A stretch of DNA of 42,181 nt from Bisbaumannia pacifica (GTDB lineage Bacteria; Pseudomonadota; Gammaproteobacteria; Pseudomonadales; Halomonadaceae). The DNA lies in the NCBI RefSeq assembly GCF_007989625.1, contig NZ_BJUK01000031.1, forward strand, positions 1-42,181. Reading direction: 5' to 3'. Of the stretch, positions 5,964-17,905 are shown in pieces (position 1 is the stretch's first letter; the number at the start of each line of letters is the position of its first letter). The position numbers were made by a program, and so were the translations under genes. A model generated the notes under the pieces. That model saw nothing but the letters and a program-made list of their open reading frames with translations, was not told where the DNA came from and searched no databases.

Positions 5964-8159
5964 CTATGCCTTGGTGGCATAGGCGTAGAGCAGGGTCTCC
6001 TGGGCGCTGATCGGCGCCGCCTCGCCGGGGTGCTGCTTCAGGTAGCTGCCGTCGGGCTGCAGCAGCCAGCTCTGGCAGTTATCCACCAGATAGGTCTCCA
6101 GGTCCTTGCGGACCCGGGCGGCCAGTTTCTTGTCGCGCAGCGGGAAGCAGGTCTCCACCCGGTGGAACATGTTGCGGGTCATGAAGTCGGCGCTGGAGCC
6201 CCATACCTCGCCCTGGCCGTCGTTATGGAAGTAGAAGACCCGGGTATGCTCCAGGAAGCGGCCGACGATGGAGCGCACGCGAATGTTCTCCGAGATGCCC
6301 GGCACCCCCGGTCGTAGGCAGCACTGGCCGCGGATGATCAGGTCGCATTCCACCCCCGCCTTGGAGGCGCGATAGAGGGCGCGGATCAGCTTGGGCTCGG
6401 TCAGCGAGTTGCACTTGATGATCAGGTGGGCGCGGCGCCCCTGGCGGGCGTGCTCCGCCTCCCGGTCGATCATCGCCACCAGCCCCTCGTGGAGGGTGAA
6501 GGGGGCATGCAGCAGGGCCTCGATGCGTCGCTGCTTGCCCATCCCCGAGAGCTGCTGGAAGAGCTGGAAGACGTCCTCGCAGAGCACCGGGTCGGCGGTG
6601 AACAGGCTGTAGTCGGTGTAGAGGCGTGCCGTCTTGGTGTGGTAGTTGCCGGTGCCCAGGTGGGCATAGTAGCGAAGCCCGCCCCGTTCGCGGCGCACGA
6701 TATGCAGCAGCTTGGCGTGGGTCTTGTAGGCCATCACCCCGTAGATGACGATGGCCCCGGCCTCCTGCAGCTTGGCCGCCAGGGCCAGGTTATCCGCCTC
6801 GTCGAAGCGCGCCCGCAGCTCGATCACCACCGTGACCTCCTTGCCGCCCCGGGCCGCCTCCACCAGGGCGCCGACGATCGGCGAGTCGGCGCCGGTGCGA
6901 TAGAGGGTCTGCTTGATGGCCAGCACCTCCGGGTCCCGGGCCGCCTCCGCCAGCAGGTCCTCCACCGGGGCGAAGGACTGGAAGGGGTGATGGAGCAGGA
7001 TATCGCCGCCGGCGATGGCATCGAAGAGGCTGCCGCCCCGGTTCAGCGCCTTGGGCAGGCCAGGGGTGAAGGGGCGATAGACCAGCTCGGGGCGCGCCAC
7101 GTCGTCGATCACCGCCATCATGCGGGTCAGGTTGACCGGACCGTTGACCCGGTAGAGGTCGCTCTCCTCCAGCTCGAACTGCTTGAGCAGGAAGTCGGCC
7201 AGATCCTCCGGGCAATTGTCGGCCACCTCCAGGCGCACGCCGCTGCCGTAGCGCCTGGCGAGCAGCTCGCCGCGCAGCGCCGAGGCGAGGTCGGAGACTG
7301 CCTCCGGGTCCACGGAGAGGTCGGCATTGCGAGTCAGGCGGAACTGGTAACAGCCCTTGACGCGCATGCCCGGGAAGACCTCGCCGGCATGGGCGTGGAT
7401 CATCGAGGAGAGGAAGACATACTCCTTGATACCCTCCGCGCAGAGCGACTCGGGCAGGCCGATCAGCCGCGGCAGCGAGCGCGGCGCGGGGAGGATGGCC
7501 AGGCCTCCCTCGCGGCCGAAGGCGTCCTTGCCCTCCAGCTCGACGATAAAGTTGAGGCTCTTGTTGACCAGCCGCGGGAAGGGATGGGACGGGTCGAGGC
7601 CGATGGGGCTGATCACCGGCTGGATCCGCGATTCGAAGTAATCCGCCACCCAGTTGGCCTGCTCCGGCGTCCAGTCCTCGCGGCGCCGGAAGCGGATGCC
7701 TTCCTCCTCCAGGGCCGGCAGCAGCAGTTCGTTGAGGATGCGGTACTGGCGCTCCACCTGCTCATGGGCCAGTCGCGAAATCTCGGTGAGTAGCTGGGGC
7801 ACCGGCAGGCCGTCGGCACCGCTCTCGTCGCGACCCAGGGCCAGGCTGTGCTTGAAGCCGGCGACGCGGATCTCGAAGAACTCGTCCAGGTTGGAGGAGA
7901 AGATCAGCAGGAAGCGCAGGCGATCCAGCAGCGGGTGCGCCGGATCCAGGGCCTGCTCCAGGACCCGGATATTGAACTCCAGGTGGGAGAGCTCGCGGTT
8001 GATATACAGGGCCGGGTCGTCCAGGGCCGCCTCCGGGGCCGGCAGCGGCTTGGCCTTGATGCCGGGGCGGTGGCGGTTGAGGCGCAGCTCCCCGGCGGAT
8101 TCCCCGCGCTGGGGAGCCTGGGCACTAGGCGAGGTCTGAGGGCCGTGCAGCGTCGTCAT
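5964..8159 (-). CDS. ppk: Polyphosphate kinase 1
   Basis: Membrane-associated enzyme that reversibly makes polyphosphate from ATP. The 731 residues carry a long N-terminal extension before the conserved YINRELSHLEFNIRVLEQA (52-70); E. coli PPK has 688. The active site comprises THAKLLHI with the phosphorylated His481, GTGNYHTKTARLYTDYS (502-518) and a second His638 in RFLEHTRV. ARFDEADNL (450-458) is also typical. GAGGAG lies about six bases before the ATG. It follows hemB by 39 bp on the same strand and is probably cotranscribed, as in pseudomonads. Confidence 0.95.
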   Translation of the reverse strand: MTTLHGPQTSPSAQAPQRGESAGELRLNRHRPGIKAKPLPAPEAALDDPALYINRELSHLEFNIRVLEQALDPAHPLLDRLRFLLIFSSNLDEFFEIRVAGFKHSLALGRDESGADGLPVPQLLTEISRLAHEQVERQYRILNELLLPALEEEGIRFRRREDWTPEQANWVADYFESRIQPVISPIGLDPSHPFPRLVNKSLNFIVELEGKDAFGREGGLAILPAPRSLPRLIGLPESLCAEGIKEYVFLSSMIHAHAGEVFPGMRVKGCYQFRLTRNADLSVDPEAVSDLASALRGELLARRYGSGVRLEVADNCPEDLADFLLKQFELEESDLYRVNGPVNLTRMMAVIDDVARPELVYRPFTPGLPKALNRGGSLFDAIAGGDILLHHPFQSFAPVEDLLAEAARDPEVLAIKQTLYRTGADSPIVGALVEAARGGKEVTVVIELRARFDEADNLALAAKLQEAGAIVIYGVMAYKTHAKLLHIVRRERGGLRYYAHLGTGNYHTKTARLYTDYSLFTADPVLCEDVFQLFQQLSGMGKQRRIEALLHAPFTLHEGLVAMIDREAEHARQGRRAHLIIKCNSLTEPKLIRALYRASKAGVECDLIIRGQCCLRPGVPGISENIRVRSIVGRFLEHTRVFYFHNDGQGEVWGSSADFMTRNMFHRVETCFPLRDKKLAARVRKDLETYLVDNCQSWLLQPDGSYLKQHPGEAAPISAQETLLYAYATKA

Positions 8160-8198
8160 CCGTGTCTCCTCGGGTGATGACGAGGCACGGCCCCGTCA

Positions 8199-9384
<1,186 letters not shown>

Positions 9385-9441
9385 AAGGTCTCCACTGTTT
9401 CCCTGGGGCCCGCGGGGCGGGCCGAATGCGAGGAGTCGAAG

Positions 9442-10101
9442 ATGACCAAGAAGGTAGCGGTGATTCTGGCCGGGTGCGGCGTCCAGGACGGTGCCGAGAT
9501 CTACGAGACGACCCTGACCCTGCTGCGCCTGGATCAGCGGGGCATCGAGTATCGCTGTTTCGCCCCGGATATCGCCCAGCGGGAGGTGATCGACCATCAC
9601 CGCGGCGAGGCGCTGGAGGGCGAGACCCGCAACGTCCTGGTGGAGGCCGCGCGCCTGGCCCGGGGCGAGGTCAGTCCCCTGGCCGAGCTCGATGCCGAGG
9701 CCTTCGATGGCCTGGTGCTGCCGGGTGGCTTCGGGGTGGCCAAGAACCTCTGCGACTTCGCCCTGGCCGGCTCCGACATGGAGGTGCTGGCGCAGCTACG
9801 CGATGCCGTGGTGCCCTTCCATGAGGCGCGCAAGCCCATCGGCCTGATGTGCATCGCCCCGGTGCTGGTGCCCAAGCTGCTAGGCAGCGGCATCGCCGTG
9901 ACCGTGGGCAACGACCCGGGGGTGGCCGGTGCCATCAGCAGCATGGGCGGCCTGCATCGCAGCTGCGCGGTGGACGATATCGTCGTCGACCACGAGAACC
10001 GGGTGGTCACCACCCCGGCCTATATGCTGGCTAGTCGCATCAGCGAGGCGGGGGAGGGCATCTTCAAGCTGGTGGACAAGCTCGACGAGCTGATGGCCTA
10101 A
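9442..10101 (+). CDS. elbB: Isoprenoid biosynthesis glyoxalase ElbB
   Basis: DJ-1/PfpI-superfamily protein of 219 residues (E. coli ElbB 217). The N-terminus KVAVILAGCGVQDGAEI matches E. coli KIGVILSGCGVYDGSEI. The nucleophile elbow is GLMCIAP with Cys137, and VVTTPAYMLA occurs near the C-terminus. E. coli ElbB has weak glyoxalase activity and is linked to isoprenoid production; the physiological role is unclear. AGGAG (9431-9435) lies six bases before the ATG. Monocistronic: own promoter, strong terminator downstream. Confidence 0.92.
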   Translation: MTKKVAVILAGCGVQDGAEIYETTLTLLRLDQRGIEYRCFAPDIAQREVIDHHRGEALEGETRNVLVEAARLARGEVSPLAELDAEAFDGLVLPGGFGVAKNLCDFALAGSDMEVLAQLRDAVVPFHEARKPIGLMCIAPVLVPKLLGSGIAVTVGNDPGVAGAISSMGGLHRSCAVDDIVVDHENRVVTTPAYMLASRISEAGEGIFKLVDKLDELMA

Positions 10102-10154
10102 CCGGCGAAATCGTTCGCCTTCCTTGCCTGGAGCTCAGGCGGTTGGTTGGCAAT

Positions 10155-10195
10155 AAAACACCGCCGTCGTGGTAGCCCACGGCGGCGGTGTTTTT
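10155..10195. terminator. Bidirectional terminator between elbB and tatC
   Basis: An 18-bp stem (10155-10172 with 10177-10194, one G-U pair) closes a TAGC loop. A-rich on the left and T-rich on the right, it can terminate transcripts from both strands and sits between convergent genes. Confidence 0.9.
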
Positions 10196-10210
10196 ATGGT
10201 GACAAGTGCC

Positions 10211-11017
10211 CTAGGAGCGGTCGTCGCCGGTGCTGTCGCTCGACTTCGCGTTCGGCTCGGCCTCGGCTGCCGACGTGGCGCGGCGCTGGCGGGCCAGGCG
10301 ACCGAACAGCAGGCCTACCTCGTAGAGCAGGTACATGGGCACCGCCAGCAGGCTCTGGGAGATCACGTCCGGGGGGGTCAGCAGCATGCCGATCACGAAG
10401 CAGCCGAGGAAGATATAGGGGCGCTTCTTGGACAGGCTCTCCACCGTGGTGGCGCCGGAGGCGATCAGCAGGAAGGTGGCGATGGGGATCTCGAAGGCCA
10501 CCCCGAAGGCGAAGAACAGCTTGAGGACGAAGTTCAGGTAGGCGTTGATATCGGTCATCACCGTCACGCCTTCCGGCCCGGTCTGGGTAAAGAACTGGAA
10601 CAGCAGCGGAAAGACCACGTAATAGGCGAAGGCGGCGCCGGCGTAGAAGAGCAGTACGCTGGAGGCCAGCAGCGGTATGGCCAGGGCCTTCTCGTTGTCG
10701 TAGAGGCCCGGGGCGACGAAGGCCCAAGCCTGGTGCAGCACATAGGGAATGGCGGCGAAGACCGCCACCACCAGGGTCAGCTTGAAGGGGGCGAGGAAGG
10801 GCGAAGCCACCTCGGTGGCGATCATCTGGGAGCCTTCCGGCAATAGCGCCATCAACGGCTGGGCCACGAAGGTGTAGATGTCGTTGGAGAAGGCGTAGAG
10901 GCCGAGGAAGATCACCAGGATCGCCAGCACCGCCCGCATCAGCCGCGAGCGCAGCTCGATCAGGTGCTCGATCAGCGGGGCCTGGGCGAGGTCCTTGGGG
11001 TCGGGGGTCTGGCTCAT
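10211..11017 (-). CDS. tatC: Sec-independent translocase subunit TatC
   Basis: Polytopic inner-membrane receptor that binds twin-arginine signal peptides together with TatB. The 268-residue protein starts with a conserved cytoplasmic segment (LIEHLIELRSRL, 15-26) and has six hydrophobic segments, among them FAYYVVFPLLFQFF and FEIPIATFLLI. The charged C-terminal tail (about 235-268, rich in Arg, Ala, Ser and Asp) is cytoplasmic. The ATG overlaps the tatB stop by ATGA. Last gene of the ubiE-ubiJ-ubiB-hisE-tatABC run. Confidence 0.97.
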   Translation of the reverse strand: MSQTPDPKDLAQAPLIEHLIELRSRLMRAVLAILVIFLGLYAFSNDIYTFVAQPLMALLPEGSQMIATEVASPFLAPFKLTLVVAVFAAIPYVLHQAWAFVAPGLYDNEKALAIPLLASSVLLFYAGAAFAYYVVFPLLFQFFTQTGPEGVTVMTDINAYLNFVLKLFFAFGVAFEIPIATFLLIASGATTVESLSKKRPYIFLGCFVIGMLLTPPDVISQSLLAVPMYLLYEVGLLFGRLARQRRATSAAEAEPNAKSSDSTGDDRS

Positions 11018-11493
11018 GGGGCGGAGGAGTCCTTGGCGCGGGAGGTGGCACTGTCCTGGGGGGCGGCGGGCGCATCCTCGGCGCCACCAGCGTGGCCGCC
11101 CTTGCGCGCCAGCGCATCATCCAGACGTTCCAGGGGGCTGCTCCCCTCCCGACGCTCGCCCTCCCCGGGGGACGAGGCCGGGTCGCCTTCTGCCGGGGGC
11201 TTCGAGGAGGGCGAGGCGGCAGAGGAGCGGGTCGGTTCGGCCACGCCTTCGACGCCGCGCCGGGCCTGATTCAGGCTCTCGTCGAGCTTCTTCTGCTGCT
11301 CGTTGAGCTTCTGGCGCAGCTCCTCCGCCTCCAGTTGGGCGCTGATCTCACGCTGCATGCCGGAGACGGTACGCTTGATCTTGCCGATCCACAGTCCCAG
11401 GGTGCGGGCGGCCTTGGGCAGGCGTTCGGGGCCCAGCACCAGCAGGCCCACCACGCCGATTAGCAGCAGCTCGAGGAAGCCGATATCGAACAT
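11014..11493 (-). CDS. tatB: Twin-arginine translocase subunit TatB
   Basis: Single-pass protein of 159 residues. MFDIGFLELLLIGVVGLLVLGPERLP is the usual TatB start: a short helix (about 5-20), the hinge GPERLP, then an amphipathic helix through about residue 60. A coiled-coil-like stretch (EELRQKLNEQQKKLDESLNQ) and a low-complexity Ser/Pro/Gly/Glu tail follow, common in halophiles. It starts six bases after tatA stops and overlaps tatC by four. Confidence 0.96.
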   Translation of the reverse strand: MFDIGFLELLLIGVVGLLVLGPERLPKAARTLGLWIGKIKRTVSGMQREISAQLEAEELRQKLNEQQKKLDESLNQARRGVEGVAEPTRSSAASPSSKPPAEGDPASSPGEGERREGSSPLERLDDALARKGGHAGGAEDAPAAPQDSATSRAKDSSAP

Positions 11494-11499
11494 GGCGGT

Positions 11500-11754
11500 C
11501 TACTTGCGCTCTTCCGATTCCTCGGACTTCTGCTCGGCCTTGACGTCATAGGTGTTGCCCTGGTCGTCGTGGCGCACCTGGGCCTGGCCGGTCTCCTCCT
11601 CTTTCTTCTTCTCTTCCTCGTTCATGGCGCTCTTGAAGCCCTTGACGGCGCCGCCCAAATCGCTGCCCACGTTGCGCAGCTTCTTGGTGCCGAAGATCAG
11701 GATGATAATGCCGAGTACGATGAGCAGCTGCCAGATACTGATACCGCCTAACAT
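11500..11754 (-). CDS. tatA: Twin-arginine translocase subunit TatA
   Basis: Pore-forming subunit of 84 residues: N-terminal membrane helix ([19 protein letters not shown], 4-22), [21 protein letters not shown] hinge and amphipathic helix, then an acidic tail with [16 protein letters not shown] is a few bases upstream of the ATG. It follows hisE by 49 bp and precedes tatB by six. Confidence 0.96.
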   Translation of the reverse strand: MLGGISIWQLLIVLGIIILIFGTKKLRNVGSDLGGAVKGFKSAMNEEEKKKEEETGQAQVRHDDQGNTYDVKAEQKSEESEERK

Positions 11755-11803
11755 AGTCTCTCTCCTTCAGAGGGCCGGCTCGTCGGGAGCCTGACCTGCA
11801 TTG

Positions 11804-12136
11804 TCATTGCCGGGCGGCCTTCTCGTCCAGCCCGGACATGCCGAAGCGGCGCGCCAGCTCCTCCAGCACCGCCCGATGCGAGATATCCAGATGCGATAGC
11901 ATCACCAGGCTATGAAACCACAGGTCGGCGGTTTCGGCGACCAGGGCGTGGCGCTCGGCCTCGCCGCCGGTCTCGGCGTCCTTGGCGGCGAGCAGGGCCT
12001 CGGTGGCCTCCTCGCCGACCTTCTCGAGGATCTTGTTGAGCCCCTTGTGATGCAGCGAGGCCACATAGGAGCTCTGGGGGTCGGCATGGCGGCGCTCGTC
12101 CAGCACCGCTTCGAGTCGTTCGAGGATATCGCTCAT
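11804..12136 (-). CDS. hisE: Phosphoribosyl-ATP pyrophosphohydrolase
   Basis: Second step of histidine synthesis, hydrolysing phosphoribosyl-ATP to phosphoribosyl-AMP. The protein has 110 residues with the all-alpha nucleotide pyrophosphohydrolase pattern: [14 protein letters not shown] (39-52) and ETADLWFH (68-75). The open frame runs further upstream inside ubiB, but homology begins at [11 protein letters not shown] 12136 has GGAG nine bases before it. The partner hisI, next to hisE in pseudomonads, is not here. It sits 29 bases after ubiB. Confidence 0.93.
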   Translation of the reverse strand: MSDILERLEAVLDERRHADPQSSYVASLHHKGLNKILEKVGEEATEALLAAKDAETGGEAERHALVAETADLWFHSLVMLSHLDISHRAVLEELARRFGMSGLDEKAARQ

Positions 12137-12165
12137 CGATGACACTCCAGGGTCAAGGGTCGGAA

Positions 12166-13788
12166 TCAGTGCCAGGCCAGCAGCAGGGCGCCCAGCGCCG
12201 CGGCGGCGAGCACCGGCCAGGGCTGTTGCCCGGCCCAGGCCAGCAGCGGCTGCCAGGCCAGGGCCAGGGCCAGCAGCAGCACGCCGAAGCGCAGGCGGCG
12301 GGCGCCCCGGGCGGCATGCTTGAGATGGCGGCGCATGCCGGCCAGGGCATCGCTCTGGCGGCGGCGCTGCTGGCGCTCCGCCTCCACCTGGGTCAGGGCC
12401 TGGTGGGCCAGTACCGGCAGCTCCGGCAGCTGCCGGGTCAGTTCCGGCGCCTGGCGCTTGAGCGACTCCAGGAAGCCGCGGGGGCCGGCGCGCTCCTTCA
12501 TCCAGCGCTCCAGGTAGGGCTTGGCGGTACTCCACAGGTCCAGGTCCGGATAGAGCTGGCGCCCCAGGCCCTCGATATTGAGCAGGGTCTTCTGCAGCAG
12601 CACCAGTTGCGGCTGGACCTCCATATTGAAGCGTCGGGCGGTCTGGAAGAGCCCCAGCAGCACCTGGCCGAAGGAGATGTCCTTGAGGGGCTTCTCGAGG
12701 ATCGGCTCGCACACCGCGCGGATGGCGGCGGCGAACTCATTGGCCCGGGTGCCCTCGCCGACCCAGCCCGACTCGATATGCAGGGCCGCCACCTCATAGT
12801 AGTCCTGGTGGAAGAAGGCCAGCAGGTTGCGGGCCAGGTAATCCTGGTCCTCGCGGGTCAGGCTGCCGACGATGCCGCAGTCGATGGCGATGTACTGGGG
12901 ATCCTGGGGCTTGTCCTCGGCGACGAAGATATTCCCCGGGTGCATGTCGGCGTGAAAGAAGTTGTCGCGGAAGACCTGGGTGAAGAAGATCTCCACGCCC
13001 CGCTCGGCGAGTTTCTTGAGGTCGGTGTCCCGGGCCTCCAGGGCCGCCAGGTCGGCCACCGGGATGCCGTGAATGCGTTCCTGAACCATCACCCCGCGGC
13101 GCGTCAACGGCCAGTGAATGGCCGGCACGTAGAGCAGCGGCGACTGCTTGAAGTTGCGCTTGAGCTGGGAGGTGTTGGCGGCCTCCTTGTGCAGGTCGAG
13201 CTCGTCGAAGAGGGTCGCTTCGTAGTCGCGGACCACCTCCAGGGGACGCAGGCGGCGCGCCTCGGGGACCAGGGTGAGCAGCCGCGCGACCCGGTAGAGC
13301 AGCGCCATGTCCTGACGCATCACCCGCTCGATGCCGGGGCGGATGATCTTGACCACCACGGCCTCGCCGCTATGCAGGGTGGCGGCATGCACCTGGGCGA
13401 TGGAGGCGGAGGCCAAGGGGGTACTGTCGAAGCGGGCGAAGGCCTCGGTCAGGCTCATCTCCAGCTCTTCCTCGACTCGCGCCACCGCGGCCTCGCCGGG
13501 GAAGGGCGGCACCTGATCCTGGAGGCGGCGCAGCTCGTCGGCGATATCCGCGGGCAGCAGGTCGCGGCGGGTGGAGAGCATCTGGCCGAATTTGACGAAG
13601 ATCGGGCCCAGGGCCTCCAGGGCCAGGCGCAGGCGTTCGCTGCGCGCGCGCGGGCCGATGGGGACCAGGCGCAGCGGCGAGAGCAGCAACAGCAGGCGCA
13701 GCGGCAGGGGCAGGCGGTCGAGGGGAATCAGGGTGTCCAGGCGGTAGCGGGTGACCACCCAGAAGATGCGTACCAGGCGCAGGGTCAT
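12166..13788 (-). CDS. ubiB: Ubiquinone biosynthesis regulatory kinase-like protein UbiB
   Basis: ABC1/ADCK-family atypical kinase or ATPase required for ubiquinone synthesis, bound to the inner membrane. The 540 residues contain the family KxGQ motif FVKFGQ (64-69), the Ala-rich nucleotide loop [10 protein letters not shown] (127-136), Lys147, the catalytic-loop-like HADMHPGN (279-286) and DCGIVG (303-308). Hydrophobic helices occupy about 495-538 at the C-terminus. Length agrees with E. coli UbiB (546). Its ATG overlaps the ubiJ stop by four bases. Confidence 0.96.
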   Translation of the reverse strand: MTLRLVRIFWVVTRYRLDTLIPLDRLPLPLRLLLLLSPLRLVPIGPRARSERLRLALEALGPIFVKFGQMLSTRRDLLPADIADELRRLQDQVPPFPGEAAVARVEEELEMSLTEAFARFDSTPLASASIAQVHAATLHSGEAVVVKIIRPGIERVMRQDMALLYRVARLLTLVPEARRLRPLEVVRDYEATLFDELDLHKEAANTSQLKRNFKQSPLLYVPAIHWPLTRRGVMVQERIHGIPVADLAALEARDTDLKKLAERGVEIFFTQVFRDNFFHADMHPGNIFVAEDKPQDPQYIAIDCGIVGSLTREDQDYLARNLLAFFHQDYYEVAALHIESGWVGEGTRANEFAAAIRAVCEPILEKPLKDISFGQVLLGLFQTARRFNMEVQPQLVLLQKTLLNIEGLGRQLYPDLDLWSTAKPYLERWMKERAGPRGFLESLKRQAPELTRQLPELPVLAHQALTQVEAERQQRRRQSDALAGMRRHLKHAARGARRLRFGVLLLALALAWQPLLAWAGQQPWPVLAAAALGALLLAWH

Positions 13789-14411
13789 GGGCCGGGCTCC
13801 TCGATGGCCTGCGCCAGGCGTCGCAGGCGGGCCAGCCGCGCCTCGAGGCGATCGGCGGCCACTTCCAGGTCGGTGAGGTGGTCGCGCAACACCTCCAACT
13901 GGCGTCGCGCCGGCAGTAGGCGGATCTCTTCGCTGAGGTATTCGCTGAGGTCGCTGCGCAGCTCGTGATGGCTGCGTAGGCCCCAGCGGGTCAGGCGGCG
14001 CAGCCCCTCGGCGAGGCTATGGGCAGGCACGTCACCCAGCCAGTCGGCCAGCTCCGCCTCCCAGTCCAGGTCGAGGTCGAGCAGCAGGTCGCGGGCCTGC
14101 TCCAGCAACGGCACGCGGCCGCGTACCGCCAGCTTGCCCTGGAACATCAGCCGCTCGACCGATTCGCCGCCGAGTAGGGCGCCGAGGGTCTCGGCATCCA
14201 GCTCGACGATGGCATCGGCGTCATGCTCTTCGCACGCCTCGGCCCGCAGCAGCATCAGGCCCCGGTCATGGAAATGCACCAGCAGTGCCAGGGCGGGGCG
14301 CTCCAGGCGCAGCAGCAGGCGACCGCCATTCAGGCGGGCGAGGCGCCTCGGGGCCGCGGGGTCCCGGGCCAGCAGGGCGTTAAGCGTGGATTCGAGGGCG
14401 GCCAGCAGCAT
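13785..14411 (-). CDS. ubiJ: Ubiquinone biosynthesis accessory factor UbiJ
   Basis: SCP2-domain protein of 208 residues that, with UbiK, binds lipids and helps the soluble Ubi complex in E. coli. The N-terminal two thirds form the SCP2-like part ([20 protein letters not shown]..., then [20 protein letters not shown] around 64-83). The C-terminal third is helical and charged ([19 protein letters not shown], then Arg-rich coiled coil). Sequence is poorly conserved in the family, so position between ubiE and ubiB is strong support. Three bases separate it from ubiE. Confidence 0.9.
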   Translation of the reverse strand: MLLAALESTLNALLARDPAAPRRLARLNGGRLLLRLERPALALLVHFHDRGLMLLRAEACEEHDADAIVELDAETLGALLGGESVERLMFQGKLAVRGRVPLLEQARDLLLDLDLDWEAELADWLGDVPAHSLAEGLRRLTRWGLRSHHELRSDLSEYLSEEIRLLPARRQLEVLRDHLTDLEVAADRLEARLARLRRLAQAIEEPGP

Positions 14412-14414
14412 GGG

Positions 14415-15161
14415 TCAGAGCTTGATCCCGCGGTGCAGGGCGACGATGCCGCCGGTGAGGTTGGTGTATTCGACCCGCTCGAGGCCCGCGGCTTCCATCA
14501 TGCCCTTGAGGGTCTCCTGATCCGGGTGCATGCGGATCGACTCGGCCAGGTAGCGGTAACTGTCCGGGTCCTTGGCCACCAGCTCGCCCATCTTGGGCAG
14601 CAGGCGGAAGGAGTATTCGTCGTAGACCTTGGAGAGCAGGGCGCTGGTCGGCTTGGAGAACTCCAGCACCAGCAGGCGGCCGCCGGGCTTGAGCACCCGG
14701 GCCATGGAGCGCAGGGCGGCGTCCTTGTCGGTGACGTTGCGCAGGCCGAAGGCGATGGTGATGCAGTCGAAGCTGTTGTCCGGGAAGGGCAGGCACTCGG
14801 CGTTGGCCTGGACGTACTCGACGTTGCCGCCGACGCCGCTGTCGAGCAGCTTGTCGCGGCCCACGTTGAGCATGGAGGCGTTGATATCGGCCAGCACCAC
14901 CTTGCCCCGGGGGCCCACCAGGCGCGAGAACTTGAGGGTCAGGTCGCCGGTGCCGCCGGCGATATCCAGCACCTGGTGGCCGGGACGCACGCCGGCTCGC
15001 TCGATGGTCAGGCGCTTCCAGAGGCGGTGGATGCCCAGCGACATCAGGTCGTTCATCAGGTCGTAGCGCGCGGCGACCGAGTGGAAGACATCGGCGACCC
15101 GCGAGGCCTTCTCCTCGACGGGTACATCCTGGAAGCCGAAGTGGGTGGTGCGCTTGTCCAT
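14415..15161 (-). CDS. ubiE: Ubiquinone/menaquinone C-methyltransferase UbiE
   Basis: SAM-dependent methyltransferase for the C-methylation step of ubiquinone (and menaquinone) synthesis. The 248 residues include THFGFQDV at the N-terminus, the SAM motif [10 protein letters not shown] (64-73), [11 protein letters not shown], and the family signature [19 protein letters not shown] precedes the ATG. First gene of the long minus-strand operon; a promoter candidate lies about 55-85 bp upstream. Confidence 0.97.
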   Translation of the reverse strand: MDKRTTHFGFQDVPVEEKASRVADVFHSVAARYDLMNDLMSLGIHRLWKRLTIERAGVRPGHQVLDIAGGTGDLTLKFSRLVGPRGKVVLADINASMLNVGRDKLLDSGVGGNVEYVQANAECLPFPDNSFDCITIAFGLRNVTDKDAALRSMARVLKPGGRLLVLEFSKPTSALLSKVYDEYSFRLLPKMGELVAKDPDSYRYLAESIRMHPDQETLKGMMEAAGLERVEYTNLTGGIVALHRGIKL

Positions 15162-15216
15162 GAACCCTTCCTAGCGAGCAGTCGAGTGATTGCGGCGGAT
15201 CGCCACGGCAGGCGCT

Positions 15217-15246
15217 ATTGTAGCCGGCTTGGCGCGGCCTTGTCTG
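15217..15246 (-). promoter_or_regulatory. Candidate promoter of the ubiE-ubiJ-ubiB-hisE-tatABC operon
   Basis: On the minus strand CAGACA (15241-15246) and TACAAT (15217-15222) are 18 bp apart, 4/6 and 5/6 to consensus. The gap between ubiE and the DUF971 gene has no other signal. Confidence 0.4.
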
Positions 15247-15317
15247 CGCCGCGGGGTCGCATGCAGGACGAACGCCATCGCATGGCCGCGGGGGGCTGGG
15301 GGGCGGGAGGGCGCGGC

Positions 15318-15701
15318 CTAGAGTTGCTTGATCTGGATGCCCAGGGGCACCCGGGAGGCGCCGGCGGCCTCCAGGCGCTCCAGGTAGTCCTGCCAGTAGC
15401 GGGCCTGGTGCTCGGCCAGGTCGAGTAGGTACTCCCAGGTATAGAGGCCGCTGTCGTGGCCATCGTCGAAGTGCAGCTTGAGGGCGTAGCGGCCGGCCTG
15501 GGTGATATTGGCCAGGCCCACATCCTTCTTGCCGACCTGCAGCACGGCGTCGTCGCCGCCGTGGCCGCGTACCTCGGCGGAGGGGGAGTAGACCCGCAGG
15601 TACTCGATGGGCAGCCGGAAGCTGCGCCCGTCGGCGTAGTCGAGTTCCAGCTCGCGGCGCGTCTTGTGGTAGTGCACTCGGGTCGGAATAGGGGCGCTCA
15701 T
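15318..15701 (-). CDS. DUF971 protein (gamma-butyrobetaine hydroxylase-like N-terminal domain)
   Basis: Protein of 127 residues made of one DUF971 domain: YHKTRRELELDYADGRSFRLPIEYLRV (11-37), an EVRGHG segment, GLYTWEYLLDLAEHQ (85-99) and a short C-terminal tail. In larger proteins this domain sits at the N-terminus of carnitine-synthesis hydroxylases; the stand-alone bacterial form has no established function. It lies downstream of hslU here as in pseudomonads, but separated from it by 266 bp of repeat sequence. Confidence 0.85.
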   Translation of the reverse strand: MSAPIPTRVHYHKTRRELELDYADGRSFRLPIEYLRVYSPSAEVRGHGGDDAVLQVGKKDVGLANITQAGRYALKLHFDDGHDSGLYTWEYLLDLAEHQARYWQDYLERLEAAGASRVPLGIQIKQL

Positions 15702-15766
15702 GGCAGGTCTCCGCTCTGGCGTGGTGGGGGCGCGGCTACCCCGGCGACAGGCCTACGAGGGGGGCT

Positions 15767-15890
15767 GTGAATCCATCCCTGGACGCTACCGATGCCCTGC
15801 GGCGCTCTCGCATCCTGCTCCGCTTGCAGGGCCGGTGCTGGCCATCCATGGCCAGCCCGTTCGGAGGAGTCCTCCTCACCCCTGGCATAG
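15767..15890 (+). repeat. Dispersed intergenic repeat, family 2, copy 2
   Basis: This is the plus-strand partner of the minus-strand element at 3371-3490 (about three quarters identical; see that entry for landmarks). It contains TGGCCATCCATGGCCA and GGAGGAGTCCTCC hairpins. The whole gap 15702-15967 holds no gene; near its end CTCAAGGCTT occurs twice, 14 bp apart (about 15935-15957), just after the hslU stop on the minus strand. Confidence 0.65.
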
Positions 15891-15967
15891 GCCCCCCGCT
15901 ACGCCCTGTCCCCGGCGCCGCGCAGCTCGCTGCCTCAAGGCTTATCGCTCAAGGCTTCCGGCTGGGA

Positions 15968-17290
<1,323 letters not shown>

Positions 17291-17300
17291 GGGGACGGCC

Positions 17301-17819
17301 TCAGAGCTCTTCGAGAGTGACGTGGTGATTGGTGAAGACGCAGATGTCGCCGGCGATCTCCAGGGACTTTTCGGTGATTTCCCGGGCGCTGAGCTCGGTA
17401 TTCTCGAGCAGGGCGCGGGCCGCGGAGAGGGCGAAGTTGCCGCCGGAGCCGATGGCGATGATACCGCGCTCGGGTTCCACCACGTCGCCGTTGCCGGTGA
17501 TGATCAGCGAGGCGCTCTTGTCGGCCACGGCGAGCAGGGCCTCCAGGCGGCGCAGGGCGCGGTCGGTGCGCCAGTCCTTGGCCAGCTCCACGGCGGCCTT
17601 GGTCAGGTGCCCCTGGTGTTTTTCGAGCTGGGCCTCGAAGCGTTCGAAGAGGGTGAAGGCGTCGGCGGTGCCGCCGGCGAAGCCGGCCAGGACCTGGCCG
17701 CGATAGAGGCGACGTACCTTGCTGGCATTGCCCTTCATCACGGTGTTGCCGAGGGAGACCTGGCCATCGCCGGCCAGGGCCACCTGGTCACCGCGGCGCA
17801 CGGATACGATCGTGGTCAT
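17301..17819 (-). CDS. hslV: ATP-dependent protease proteolytic subunit HslV
   Basis: Threonine protease (ClpQ) of 172 residues forming the double-hexamer core of HslUV. After removal of Met1 the nucleophile is Thr2 in [17 protein letters not shown] (18-25), the catalytic-region Lys33 equivalent and [16 protein letters not shown] follow. Expression is expected to be heat-shock controlled; a sigma-32-like promoter and a 5' hairpin are listed separately. Confidence 0.97.
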   Translation of the reverse strand: MTTIVSVRRGDQVALAGDGQVSLGNTVMKGNASKVRRLYRGQVLAGFAGGTADAFTLFERFEAQLEKHQGHLTKAAVELAKDWRTDRALRRLEALLAVADKSASLIITGNGDVVEPERGIIAIGSGGNFALSAARALLENTELSAREITEKSLEIAGDICVFTNHHVTLEEL

Positions 17820-17866
17820 GGAGGGGGTGACTCCGTAACGGGGAGCCGGGGCTCCCGATGACTTTC

Positions 17867-17884
17867 GGCGCCCGATCGGGCGCC
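17867..17884 (-). promoter_or_regulatory. Perfect palindrome in the hslVU 5' untranslated region
   Basis: GGCGCCCGATCGGGCGCC is a perfect 18-base palindrome near the predicted 5' end of the hslVU transcript. A second hairpin, GGGAGCC/GGCTCCC (17841-17856), lies closer to the gene. E. coli hslVU mRNA is also known, from memory, for a 5' inverted repeat that affects its stability. Confidence 0.5.
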
Positions 17885-17905
17885 GTGTGTAGGCTTTCAG
17901 GGGAG

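Noticed and set aside
5925-6317. 130-codon plus-strand open frame at the end of ppk
   Set aside because: Overlaps the well-supported C-terminus of ppk on the other strand and starts in the repeat-containing gap.
12139-13968. 609-codon open frame antisense to ubiB/ubiJ
   Set aside because: Gln/Gly/His-rich composition typical of reverse-strand shadows in high-GC genes; ubiB motifs are unambiguous on the other strand.
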